Source: Gemmatimonadota bacterium (GTDB taxonomy: Bacteria; Gemmatimonadota; Gemmatimonadetes; Gemmatimonadales; GWC2-71-9). From it: a DNA stretch of 64,000 nt. The DNA lies in the NCBI GenBank assembly GCA_016713435.1, contig JADJPD010000022.1, positions 62,001 to 126,000 of the forward strand. The letters run 5' to 3'. This document shows, in pieces, positions 44,224-52,498 of this stretch. The notes under the pieces were generated by a model. The model had not been told where the DNA came from and did not search any database. It worked only from the letters and a program-made list of their open reading frames with translations. Numbering within the stretch: position 1 is the first letter of the stretch; every line of letters starts with the position of its first letter. The position numbers and the translations under genes are program-made.

Positions 44224-44853
44224 CTACCGGTTGGTCAGGGCGTAGCTCAGCGTCTCGAGCTCGAGCGCCAGGTTCACCGTCTTCACCACGACGTCGTCGG
44301 GGACGGTGAGCTGGATGGGGGCGAAGTTCAGGATGGCCTTGACGCCGAGCGCCACGACCCGGTCGGTGACCCCCTGCGCCGCCTCACCCGGAGTGACGAT
44401 GACCGCGATCTCCACCGGGGAGCGGCGCAGCTCGGTCTCGAGCTCCTTCAGGTCCTTGACCACCAGCCCGTTCCAGCCCTTGCCCACCTTGGCCTGGTCG
44501 GTGTCGAAGATGGAGACGATGTCGAACCCGCGGTTGCGGAAGCCGCGGTACTGGACCAGCGCGCTGCCGATCTTGCCGGCCCCGATCATCGCCACGCGGT
44601 ACGTCCGGCCCAGACCGAGGATGTCGCGCAGCTTGAGGACCAGCTCCCCCACCGAGTAGCCCAGCCCCCGCTTCCCGAACGAGCCGAAGAAGCTCAGGTC
44701 CTTGCGGACCTGGGCGGAGGTGGTGCCGCCCCGGGCGGCGAGGGCTTCGGAGCTCACGGTCTCCATCCCCTGCTCCTCGAATTCCTCGAGGAACCGGAGA
44801 TAGAGCGACAGGCGTCGCACCGTGGACTCGGCGATCTTGCGCATGCGTAGCAT
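44224..44853 (-). CDS. rex: Redox-sensing transcriptional repressor Rex
   Basis: Senses the NADH/NAD+ ratio and represses fermentation or respiration genes. 209 residues. N-terminal winged helix with STVRRLSLYLRFLEEFEEQG and RGGTTSAQVRKDLSFFGSFG (the recognition motif), then GLGYSVGELVLKLRDILG. A Rossmann NADH domain follows with VAMIGAGKIGSALVQY. C-terminal domain-swap helix ends LALELETLSYALTNR. The ATG at 44853 overlaps the operator; a second in-frame ATG at 44844 is an alternative. No ribosome binding site is visible for either. Confidence 0.95.
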   Translation of the reverse strand: MLRMRKIAESTVRRLSLYLRFLEEFEEQGMETVSSEALAARGGTTSAQVRKDLSFFGSFGKRGLGYSVGELVLKLRDILGLGRTYRVAMIGAGKIGSALVQYRGFRNRGFDIVSIFDTDQAKVGKGWNGLVVKDLKELETELRRSPVEIAVIVTPGEAAQGVTDRVVALGVKAILNFAPIQLTVPDDVVVKTVNLALELETLSYALTNR

Positions 44854-44874
44854 GTGAAATGTTTCACAAAGATA
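44852..44874 (-). promoter_or_regulatory. Rex operator with adjacent -10 box
   Basis: The minus strand reads TTGTGAAACATTTCACAT at 44869-44852, a close match to the known Rex site TTGTGAANNNNTTCACAA. TATCTT (44874-44869) abuts it as a -10 box. A transcript starting here would be almost leaderless and the site would cover the start of transcription, which fits autorepression. Confidence 0.8.
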
Positions 44875-44949
44875 GTGCCAGACACGTAGCGATGCTAGGG
44901 GCCAGCACGATCTCCACCTCGCGCCCGCCAGCGGCCCAGGCGCCGCGGG

Positions 44950-45735
44950 CTAGGCGATGGGGGGATAGACGGTGCGGAAGAGCCGGACGAAGTCCCGGGG
45001 CGCGAGTTCCTGCGGCCGCTGGGTCTCCTCGAGCCCCGCGGCGGCGATCCACGCCCCCGCCTGCTCGGGCGGCGCCGTGGTCAGCTCGCGGAGGCCCCGC
45101 AGGAGCTGCTTCCGCCGGAAGCCGAAGAGGCCCACGGTGAAGCGGCGGAAGTCGGCCACGGCCGAGTCAGGCAGGAGCGGCTCGGCGAGGGGGCGGAGGC
45201 GGAGCACGGCGCTGTCCACCTTGGGAGGCGGGCGGAAGGCGCCGGCCGGCACGGTGAACTTCCGCTCCACCGCCGCCACCGCCTGGACGCCCACGCTGAG
45301 CGCGCCGTAGTCGGCGCCGCCGGGCGGCGCGGCCACCCGCTCTGCCACTTCCTTCTGCACCAGGAACACGACGCTTTTCGGCCGGGGCGGCGTCAGGGCC
45401 TTCTCCAGCAGCGGCGAGGTGATGTTGTAGGGGATGTTGCCCACGATGCGCACCGGGCCGGGACCCGTCAGCTGGTGCCAGTCGAGCTCCAGCGCGTCGC
45501 CGGCGGCCAGGAGGAGCGTCGGGAAGCGCTCGCGCAGGTCGGGGAGGAGGTCGCGGTCCTTCTCGATGGCGATGACGCGGTCGCTCCGCGCGAGGAGCTC
45601 GCGGGTGAGGCCGCCGGGGCCCGGCCCGATCTCCAGCACCGTCTCGCCGGGGGCGATCTCCGCCAGCTCGGCGATGCGCGAGAGGATGCCCGGATCGAAG
45701 AGGAAGTGCTGGCCGAGCGCCTTCTTGGGACTCAA
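44950..45735 (-). CDS. rsmA: 16S rRNA dimethyladenosine transferase (KsgA/RsmA)
   Basis: Dimethylates two adjacent adenines near the 3' end of 16S rRNA. 261 residues from a TTG at 45735 that overlaps the previous stop (TTGA). Motifs: KKALGQHFLFDPGI, SAM loop VLEIGPGPGGLTREL, VIAIEKDRDL and the catalytic NIPYNITSPLL. The C-terminal helical domain ends RLFRTVYPP. Normal length. Confidence 0.94.
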   Translation of the reverse strand: MSPKKALGQHFLFDPGILSRIAELAEIAPGETVLEIGPGPGGLTRELLARSDRVIAIEKDRDLLPDLRERFPTLLLAAGDALELDWHQLTGPGPVRIVGNIPYNITSPLLEKALTPPRPKSVVFLVQKEVAERVAAPPGGADYGALSVGVQAVAAVERKFTVPAGAFRPPPKVDSAVLRLRPLAEPLLPDSAVADFRRFTVGLFGFRRKQLLRGLRELTTAPPEQAGAWIAAAGLEETQRPQELAPRDFVRLFRTVYPPIA

Positions 45736-47228
45736 GCGCGGAGGATGAGGAGGGTACGGTCGTCCACGGGACGGGGCGTGGAGAGGTCGGCCTCGTCGAA
45801 GACGGCGGCGACGATCGCGTCGGGCGTGAGGTGCCGGCGGCTGGCGATGGCCTCGAGGAGCCGCTCCTCGGTGAAGCCGCCGGAGCGCTGGTCCACGAGG
45901 CCGTCGGTCCAGAGGCAGAGGAGGTCCTCGCCCGGGGTCCAGGCCACCTGGGCGCGCGTGAGGGTGGCCGCGGTGGCGAGGCCGAGCGGCGGCGCGGTGC
46001 TCTCGAGCCGCTCCGGCGCGCCGGTGGCGGGGACGCGGAAGGCGTGCGGATGACCGGCGCTCGCGTAGACGAGGCGGCCGCCCTTCGGGTCCAGCATGCC
46101 GTAGAACACCGACAGGAACATCTCGGTCGAGGCGAGCTCGTTGCCGAGGCTCTCGAGCATCGCGGCGAGCACTTCGTCGGGGGAGCTGCCGGCGTGGGCG
46201 TGGATGCCGGCCGCGGACATGACGAGCGCCATCACCAGCGCCGCCGAGAAGCCGTGGGACGAGACGTCGCCGAGCATCACGCCGACGCGGCCCCCGCCGA
46301 GGCGGGTGAAGGTGTAGAAGTCGCCCCCCACGGAATCCACGGGGCGGCAGACGGCGGCGACGAGGGCGTCGCCCTGGAGCACGGCGGGGGCCGGGAGGAG
46401 CTTGAGCTGGAGGTCGTGGGCCAGCTCGAGCTCGCGCTGGAGGCGCTGGCGGCGGAGGTCCCGCGCCACGAGGCGGGCGTTCTCGATGGCGGCGCCGATC
46501 TGGTTGGCCACCGCGGAGACGAGCTTCGCCTCACTCGGCGTGAAGGTGTCGCCGGCGAGGCGGTCGGTGAGGTTGATGACGCCGACGCAGCGGGTCTTGG
46601 TGCCCGGCACGGCGTAGCAGATGGGGATGCTCAGGAAGGCCTGGCCCAGGTAGCTGCGCGGGTCGTGGCTGCCGGGGTTCGGGAGGTAGGGGTCGGTGGG
46701 ATCGCAGACGATGATCCGCTCCTCGCGGAAGACGCGGGCGGCCACCGAGGTCTGGTCAGCGACCTGCACCGGCTCGAGCCCCTCCGCGGAGAAGCCCCGC
46801 GCGGCCACGGCGCGGAGGACGCCGGCGTCCTCGTCGTGCACCATGATGGAGGCGCGGCGGGCGCCGACGGTCTCCGCCACGAGGCGGACGATGGTGGGGG
46901 CGGCCTCCTCGAGGCGGGTGGTCTGGCCCAGGATCTCGCTGATGGCGTAGAGGAGGTCGATCTCCTCGTAGCGGCTGGTGAGCTCGTCGGTGATCTCGGC
47001 CGCCTCGCGCTCGGCGGCAAAGAAGGCACCGAGGACGCCGGCCAGCTGCGGGGCCAGCTCCGGCGGCGCGGGCATCGGGGATGCGACCGGGCCGGGAGTG
47101 CGCGGGATGGGCGGGGCGTAGCCGGGGTCGGGCCCGCCGCCGAATGCGCGCAGGCCGCGTCCGTCGAACCGCCACAAGCGCACGCGGGCACCCGAGAGGG
47201 CGCCGAGGGCTTCCGCGACGGACTCCAC
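45732..47228 (-). CDS. GAF-SpoIIE (PP2C-type) serine phosphatase
   Basis: 498 residues from GTG 47228. After about 90 residues of linker, a GAF domain spans about 125-290 (SRYEEIDLLYAISEILGQ just before it, then VVRLVAE-type and RRASIMVHDEDAGVLRAVAA). The SpoIIE domain has DSVGGDFYTF, VGVMLGDVSSHGFSAALVMA and GEDLLCLWTDGLVD, with the metal-binding Asp residues. RsbU/RsbP-like enzymes dephosphorylate an RsbV-type antagonist. The gene follows rsbW- and rsbV-like genes directly, so it should be their activating phosphatase. The GAF domain suggests a small-molecule or redox input. Confidence 0.9.
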   Translation of the reverse strand: MESVAEALGALSGARVRLWRFDGRGLRAFGGGPDPGYAPPIPRTPGPVASPMPAPPELAPQLAGVLGAFFAAEREAAEITDELTSRYEEIDLLYAISEILGQTTRLEEAAPTIVRLVAETVGARRASIMVHDEDAGVLRAVAARGFSAEGLEPVQVADQTSVAARVFREERIIVCDPTDPYLPNPGSHDPRSYLGQAFLSIPICYAVPGTKTRCVGVINLTDRLAGDTFTPSEAKLVSAVANQIGAAIENARLVARDLRRQRLQRELELAHDLQLKLLPAPAVLQGDALVAAVCRPVDSVGGDFYTFTRLGGGRVGVMLGDVSSHGFSAALVMALVMSAAGIHAHAGSSPDEVLAAMLESLGNELASTEMFLSVFYGMLDPKGGRLVYASAGHPHAFRVPATGAPERLESTAPPLGLATAATLTRAQVAWTPGEDLLCLWTDGLVDQRSGGFTEERLLEAIASRRHLTPDAIVAAVFDEADLSTPRPVDDRTLLILRA

Positions 47229-47233
47229 GCCCG

Positions 47234-47710
47234 TCAGCGGCGGCGCAGCGTCATGCAGATGGAATTTCCCTGGTCGTTGAAGCGGACGTCGTCCACCAGC
47301 TGGCGGATGAGGAAGAGGCCGCGCCCGTTGGGGCGGTCGAGGTCCTCGGGGTCGAGCGGCTCGCGCACCGTCTCGGGGTTGAAGCCGGTGCCTTCGTCGG
47401 TGACCTCGATGCGGACGTGCTCGGGACCGAGCTCCGCGCGGACGAACACGGACTTGCTGGGATTCTCCTGGTTGCCGGCCACGATGGCATTGGCGAGCGC
47501 CTCGGCGACGGCCACGCGGACGTTGAAGCGCGAGCGGCGGCAGAGCCAGTTGGCGCAGGTGCAATGGCGCATGAGCAGGTCCACCACCTGCTCGATGCAG
47601 GCCACGTCGCTCGGGACCCGGAGGCCGAGCTCGGTGGTGGCGCCATTGGCCGCCGGAAGCCGGCGACGGCGCACACAGAGGCGCAGCGAGGCCGGGACCG
47701 GCAGCGTCAT
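47234..47710 (-). CDS. RsbW-like serine kinase / anti-sigma factor
   Basis: 158 residues. HATPase_c_2 fold: N box VAVAEALANAIVAGN, then VTDEGTGFNP and the G box NGRGLFLIRQLVDDV. The N-terminus has an Arg-rich lead and a Cys pair (MRHCTCANWLCRR). RsbW-type kinases bind a sigma factor or other partner and phosphorylate an RsbV protein. It overlaps rsbV by ATGA. No sigma-B-type gene is adjacent, so the target is not known. Confidence 0.88.
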   Translation of the reverse strand: MTLPVPASLRLCVRRRRLPAANGATTELGLRVPSDVACIEQVVDLLMRHCTCANWLCRRSRFNVRVAVAEALANAIVAGNQENPSKSVFVRAELGPEHVRIEVTDEGTGFNPETVREPLDPEDLDRPNGRGLFLIRQLVDDVRFNDQGNSICMTLRRR

Positions 47711-48048
47711 CCGGCGAACCCGCCGGCGGCCTTCTCGGCCGTGTCGCTGATGGCGAAGAGGGTGTCGAGCTTGGTGAGCTCGAACAGCGAGCGGAGGTCC
47801 TCGTTGAGGCCGCTCAGGCGGAGGTCCCCGCCCTGCTCGCGCACCTTCTTGGAGATGGACACCAGGGCGCCGAGGCCGGAGGAGTCGATGTAGCCGGTGC
47901 GGGAGAAATCGATCACGAAGCGGCGCTCGCCACTCTCGAGCGCCTCCTGGACCGCCGCCTTGAGTTCCTGCCGGTTGCCCACGATGAGCTGGCCTTCCAC
48001 CCGGATGAGGTAGATGCCGCCCGTGTCCCTGGTTGCCGTGAACGCCAT
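47707..48048 (-). CDS. STAS-domain anti-sigma factor antagonist (RsbV-like)
   Basis: 113 residues, one STAS domain: YLIRVEGQLIVGNRQEL, then FVIDFSRTGYIDSSGLGALV. The Ser pair in DSSGLG is the phosphorylation site of RsbV/SpoIIAA proteins. First gene of the partner-switching set; 17 bp after the pta stop region on the other side there is another gene end, so it may have its own promoter. Confidence 0.9.
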   Translation of the reverse strand: MAFTATRDTGGIYLIRVEGQLIVGNRQELKAAVQEALESGERRFVIDFSRTGYIDSSGLGALVSISKKVREQGGDLRLSGLNEDLRSLFELTKLDTLFAISDTAEKAAGGFAG

Positions 48049-48065
48049 CGGAGCTCCTTAGGGGT

Positions 48066-49001
48066 TCAGCCCGCCGTCCGGCCCTGCAACAGGACCATGG
48101 CGGCCACCTCCACAATATCCTCCACCGACGCCCCGCGCGATAGGTCACTCATGGGCCGGGCCAGCCCCTGCAGGAGGGGCCCCAGGGCCACGGCCCCGCC
48201 CAGCCGCTGCACCAATTTGTAGCCAATGTTGCCGCTGTCGAGGTCCGGGAAGACCAGGACATTGGCCGCCCCGGCAACCGCCGACCCCGGGGCCTTCCGG
48301 GCCGCCACGAGGGGCTCGACGGCGGCGTCGACCTGGAGCTCCCCGTCGGCCGGGATGTCCGGCGCGAGGCGCCGGAATTCGTCGGCGGCTGCCCGGATCC
48401 GCTCCACCCGGGCCCCCTCGGCGCTGCCCCGGGTGCTGTAGCTCAGGAAGGCCACCCGGGGGGCGTCGCCGACCAGGTTGCGGCGGTCGCGGGCGGCGGC
48501 CAGGGCCACGGCGGCGAGCTGGGCCGGCGTAGGCTCGGGGAGCACCGCGCAGTCGGTGAAGGTGAACACCCGGCCGTCCGCGAGCACCATGTAGAAGGCC
48601 GAGCTGGCGGTGACGACGCCGGGCGCCGTGCCGATGGCCCAGAGCGCGGCGCGGAGCACGTCGGCCGTGGTGGCGACCGCGCCGGCCACGGCGCCGTCGG
48701 CCTCGCCGAGGGCCACGAGGCCGGCGGCAAAGCGGAGCGGATCGGCGGCGAGGTCGAGGGCGTGGACGGCGTCGTGGACCTTGTCGGGGCGGCGGTCCCG
48801 GAGGCGCTGGGCCACGCGCTGGCGGCGGGGATCGGTGGCCGGGTCGAGGCCGCCGGGGCCGCCGAGCAGGATCGGCTCGAGGATCCCCTCGCCGCGGAGC
48901 CGGGCGGCGGCGGCCTGCACCCGCGGGTCCTCGCCCTCGGCGAAGACGATGCGGCCGCCCGCCCGGCGGGCGCGCGCGAGCAGTTCGTGGCGGAAGTTCA
49001 C
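48066..49001 (-). CDS. pta: Phosphate acyltransferase (phosphotransacetylase, Pta/Ptb family)
   Basis: Interconverts acyl-CoA and acyl phosphate. 311 residues from GTG 49001, overlapping the coaD stop. Motifs: GGRIVFAEGEDPRVQAAA, DGAVAGAVATTADVLRAAL, then VAFLSYSTRGSAEGARVER and the signature ANVLVFPDLDSGNIGYKLVQRL. Single-domain form, no DRTGG extension. It could be acetate- or butyrate-specific. No ackA next to it in the window. Confidence 0.9.
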   Translation of the reverse strand: MNFRHELLARARRAGGRIVFAEGEDPRVQAAAARLRGEGILEPILLGGPGGLDPATDPRRQRVAQRLRDRRPDKVHDAVHALDLAADPLRFAAGLVALGEADGAVAGAVATTADVLRAALWAIGTAPGVVTASSAFYMVLADGRVFTFTDCAVLPEPTPAQLAAVALAAARDRRNLVGDAPRVAFLSYSTRGSAEGARVERIRAAADEFRRLAPDIPADGELQVDAAVEPLVAARKAPGSAVAGAANVLVFPDLDSGNIGYKLVQRLGGAVALGPLLQGLARPMSDLSRGASVEDIVEVAAMVLLQGRTAG

Positions 49002-49483
49002 CGGGGGGCGAAGCGCCGCTTGAGCGCGGCCAGCACCACCGGGTGGACCAGGGCGGAGACGTCGCCGCCGTGGCGGGCGACCTCGCGGACCAGGCTCGAG
49101 CTCAGGTAGGTGGCGTCCTCGGGCGGCACCAGGAAGACGGTCTCGAGGCCGGGGAGGAGATGGCGGTTCATCATGGCCATCTGGAACTCGTACTCGAAGT
49201 CGCTCACGGCGCGGAGGCCGCGGACGATGAGCGACGCGCCGTGGCCGCGGCAGAAGTCCACCAGCAGCCCCTCGAACGACTCGTAGGTGATCCGCGGGTC
49301 CTCGCCGACCGCCTGGCGGAGCATGTCGAGCCGTTCCGACACCGAGAAGAGCGGCTCCTTGGTCGAGTTCCGCGCCACGGCCACGACCACGCGGTCGGCG
49401 AGCGCCAGGCTCCGGCGCACCAGGTCGGTGTGCCCGTTGGTGGGCGGGTCGAAGGAGCCGGGGTAGACGGCGATCCGTGTCAT
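48998..49483 (-). CDS. coaD: Phosphopantetheine adenylyltransferase
   Basis: Penultimate step of coenzyme A synthesis. 161 residues, normal. Motifs: IAVYPGSFDPPTNGHTDLV with the TNGH nucleotide site, VAVARNSTKEPLFS, LIVRGLRAVSDFEYEFQMA and TYLSSSLVREVARHGGDV. It overlaps rsmD by ATGA, the classic rsmD-coaD pair. Confidence 0.97.
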   Translation of the reverse strand: MTRIAVYPGSFDPPTNGHTDLVRRSLALADRVVVAVARNSTKEPLFSVSERLDMLRQAVGEDPRITYESFEGLLVDFCRGHGASLIVRGLRAVSDFEYEFQMAMMNRHLLPGLETVFLVPPEDATYLSSSLVREVARHGGDVSALVHPVVLAALKRRFAPR

Positions 49484-49995
49484 GGGGCTCGGACGAAGGT
49501 GATGGCGGTGTCGCCGTAGCGACGGGTGTCGTCGCCGGGGAGCTCCACACTGGCGGCGTGCTCCACGCACAAGATCCGCGCGAAAGGCGTGGCGCGGAAG
49601 AGGGTCACCAGCCGGGCGGCGTCGTCCCGATTGTAGGGCGGGTCGGCGAAGGCCAGGTCGTAGGCGCCGGCCGCCAGCCGCTCGGCGAAGCGCAGCGCGT
49701 CCCCGCGGTGCACGGTGGCCTCGGCGGCGGCGCCGAGTTCGGCAATGTTGGCGCTGAGGGCGGCGAGGGAGGGCGGGTTGAGCTCCACGAAGTCGGCGTG
49801 GGTGGCACCGCGCGAGAGGGCCTCGAGGCCGAGGGCGCCGCTGCCGGCGTAGAGGTCGAGGACCCGCGCCCCGGGGAGCGCCGCCTGCACGATGCTCATC
49901 CAGGCCTCGCGCACGCGGTCGGCGGTGGGGCGGACGCGGGGGTCCCTGGGCGGCACGAGCCGGCGGCCGCGCCAGCGTCCCCCCACGATGCGCAC
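49480..49995 (-). CDS. rsmD: 16S rRNA guanine-N2 methyltransferase (RsmD)
   Basis: 171 residues from GTG 49995, 4 bp after the recJ stop. Motifs: VRIVGGRWRGRRLVPP, RPTADRVREAWMSIV, SAM loop VLDLYAGSGALGLEALSRG and the catalytic FADPPYNRDDA (DPPY). Modifies G966 in E. coli numbering. Standard neighbour of coaD. Confidence 0.94.
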   Translation of the reverse strand: MRIVGGRWRGRRLVPPRDPRVRPTADRVREAWMSIVQAALPGARVLDLYAGSGALGLEALSRGATHADFVELNPPSLAALSANIAELGAAAEATVHRGDALRFAERLAAGAYDLAFADPPYNRDDAARLVTLFRATPFARILCVEHAASVELPGDDTRRYGDTAITFVRAP

Positions 49996-49999
49996 GCCG

Positions 50000-51728
50000 T
50001 CAGCTCCCGGCCGGGCCCAGCGCCACCATGCGCGCCTGCAGCGAGGTGGCGCCATTCCACTCGTTCTGCTCGAGCCGGAAGGCCACGTCGAGCGCCGGGG
50101 TGCGCGCCGCCGACCAGGGGTAGCGGTCGGCCCAGCCGAAGCCGATGGCGGCCAGGCGCGCCCCGTCCCGCACCAGGGTGCCCTTGAGGTGGGCGGTCCC
50201 CACCCGACGGGCTCCCGACAGCTCCACGTTGCGGACCCCGAAGACCGGGCCGGGATTCCCCATGCCGCAGGGCTCGAGCCAGCGGCACAGCTTCTCGAGG
50301 TCGTCGGTGACCTCCGCGAGGCCCACCACGAGGTCAATGCGCTGCTCGGGACCCAGGTCCTCCTCGGCGAGCTCGGCGCGGGCCACGGCGGCGAAGCGCT
50401 CACGGAACGCGTCGAGCCGGTCGCGCCGGACGGTGACGCCGGCGGCCATGTGGTGGCCGCCGAAGCGCTCCAGCAGGTCGCCACACTGGGTGAGGGCGTG
50501 GTGGAGGTCGAAGCGGGAGATGCTCCGGCCGCTCCCCTTCCCGATCTCGCCGTCGAGCGCCACGAGGAAGGTGGGGCGGCCGTAGCGCTCCACCACCCGC
50601 GAGGCCACGATGCCCACCACGCCCGGATGCCACTTGTCCGAGGCGAGGACCAGGCCGGTGTCCTGCGCGGGGTCGCGCTCGCCTTCCACCTGTGCGAGCG
50701 CCTCGTCGAGGATGCGCTGGTCCAGCGCCTGCCGCTCCACGTTCATCCGCTCCAGCCGCTCGGCGAGCCGGGTGGCCAGGCCCGGATCGTCGGTGAGCAG
50801 GAGCTCGAGCCCCTCCATGGCATCGCCCACGCGGCCGGCGGCGTTGAGGCGCGGCGCCAGGATGAAGCCCACCTGCCCTGCGCGGATCTCCCTCCCCTCG
50901 AGGCCGCTCACGCCGATGAGCGCGGCGAGGCCCGGCCAGCGCGTCTGGTTGAGCAGCTTGAGGCCGTGCCGCACCAGGATCCGGTTCTCGCCGGTGAGCG
51001 GCACGATGTCGGCGATGGTGGCGAGGGCCACCAGATCCAGGAAGTGGAGCGGCAGGCGAGGCGGGCCTGCCGAGGGCGGCGGCGAGCGCCTGCACCAGCT
51101 TGAAGGCGATGCCGGTGCCGCAGAGCTGGCGAAGGCCCGAAGTGTCGTCGGGGCGTTGCGGATTCACCACGGCCACGGCCCGCGGCAACTCGGCGCCCGG
51201 GAGGTGATGGTCGGTGACCACCACCTGGAGCCCGGCGGCGTTGGCCTCCTCGACGGCGCCGCGGGCCTGGATGCCGCAGTCGCAGGTGAGGATGAGGCCG
51301 GCGCCGGCGGCGCGCGCGGCGGCGAGGCCGGCGGCGCCGAGGTCGTAGCCGTCCTTCAGGCGATGCGGGATGAAGGGGACGACGTCCGCGCCCATCGCGC
51401 GGAGGGCGCGGGTGAGGAGGGCGGTGGCGCACTGCCCGTCCACGTCGTAGTCGCCGTGCACGAGGATGCGGCGGCGCGTGGTGATCGCCGCCACGAGCGC
51501 CTCGACGGCGGTGGCCATGCCGGCGAGGGCGCGCGGGTCGGCCAGGTCGTCGAGCGCGGGGCGGAGGAAGCTCCGCGCCGCGTCACGCCCGCTGATGCCG
51601 CGCTGCACCAGCAGCGCCGCGAGCACCGGCGAGACGCCGAGCTCGCCCGCCAGCTCCTGCACCCGCCCGGCCTCCGGTGGGGGGGCGACCTTCCAGCGGA
51701 GGGCGGGGACGGGAAAGCGGCTACTCAA
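50000..51728 (-). CDS. recJ: Single-stranded-DNA exonuclease RecJ (frame broken once)
   Basis: 5'-3' exonuclease of the DHH family. It starts at a TTG at 51728, which overlaps the previous stop. Motifs: ILVHGDYDVDGQCATALL (DYDVDG), LILTCDCGIQA, VVVTDHHLPG (DHH) and VVNPQRPDD. After ALAAALGRP the frame shifts, at about 51040-51065. Then come LVALATIADIVPL-type sequence, FILAPRLNAAGRVG, LVLASDKWHPGVVGIVASR and GKGSGRSI (DHHA1), with ERFGGHHMAAGVT. The locus of 1729 nt has one extra base. About 576 residues, normal. Confidence 0.94.
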
Positions 51729-52435
51729 TCTCTTCGGGCGCGAAGAGGATCACGCCGCAGCTCTCGCACGCGTCGATGAGGGTGCCGGCGCGGATCTGGT
51801 TGCGGCGGTTGAGCGGCACGGTGGTGAAGCAGGCGCTGCAGGCGGCGCCGTCGAGCGCCATGACCACGCGGGTCAGCTTCACGGTCCGGAGGCGCTCGTA
51901 GCGCTGGCGGAGGGCACGGTTGACGCTGCCGGCCATGGCGTCGCGCTCGGCGAGCCGGGCCTGGCGGACGCCCTCGGCGGCCTGGCGGCGGCCGTTGACC
52001 TCGGCGCGCTGGGTCTCCTGGGCGGCCCGCATCTCGGCGAGGCGACCCTCGAGCTGGGCCACCTGGGCCTCGAGGCCACCTCACCTGGTCCGCCAGCTTC
52101 ATCCAGTCCTGCTCCTCCTTGGCCAGCACCGACCGCGCCAGGTCCAGCTCGGTCATCACGGCCTGCGCCTCACGCGGGTTCTTGATCTGGTCCAGCCGGG
52201 CCTTCCCGCGCGCCTCGAGCTTCCGGTAATTCTCCACCTTGGCCTCGACCTCGGCGCGGCGGCGGGTGGTGTCGGCAACGGCCTTGCGGGTCCGGGCCAG
52301 CTCGGCATCGGCGTCGGCGAGCTGCTGGTCCAGCGCCTCGAGCTCGGCGAGCACGGCATCGAGGGCCTGGTCGGCCTCGAGCAGCGCCACGTCCTTGGCC
52401 TGCAGCTCCAGCAGCTTGACGAGATCTGGGTGCAT
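51721..52435 (-). CDS. C4-type zinc-ribbon coiled-coil protein (CT398/DUF164-like; frame broken once)
   Basis: About 238 residues. The N-terminal two thirds are a long antiparallel coiled coil (MHPDLVKLLELQAKDVALLE, KNPREAQAVMTELDLA). The C-terminal end is a zinc ribbon with CSACFTTVPLN and CESCGVILF. The conserved R-E-A-Q-A motif in the middle fits the family. The frame shifts at about 52076-52088, in the coiled coil; 715 nt means one extra base. These proteins are often next to recJ, dnaG or rnhA, with proposed nucleic acid or division-associated functions. No firm activity is known. Confidence 0.85.
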
Positions 52436-52498
52436 CGGGGGTCCTTTGGGGGTCAGGGTCGGGGTGACAAAGATACTCGGGGCCCGGGGCGTGCGCGG

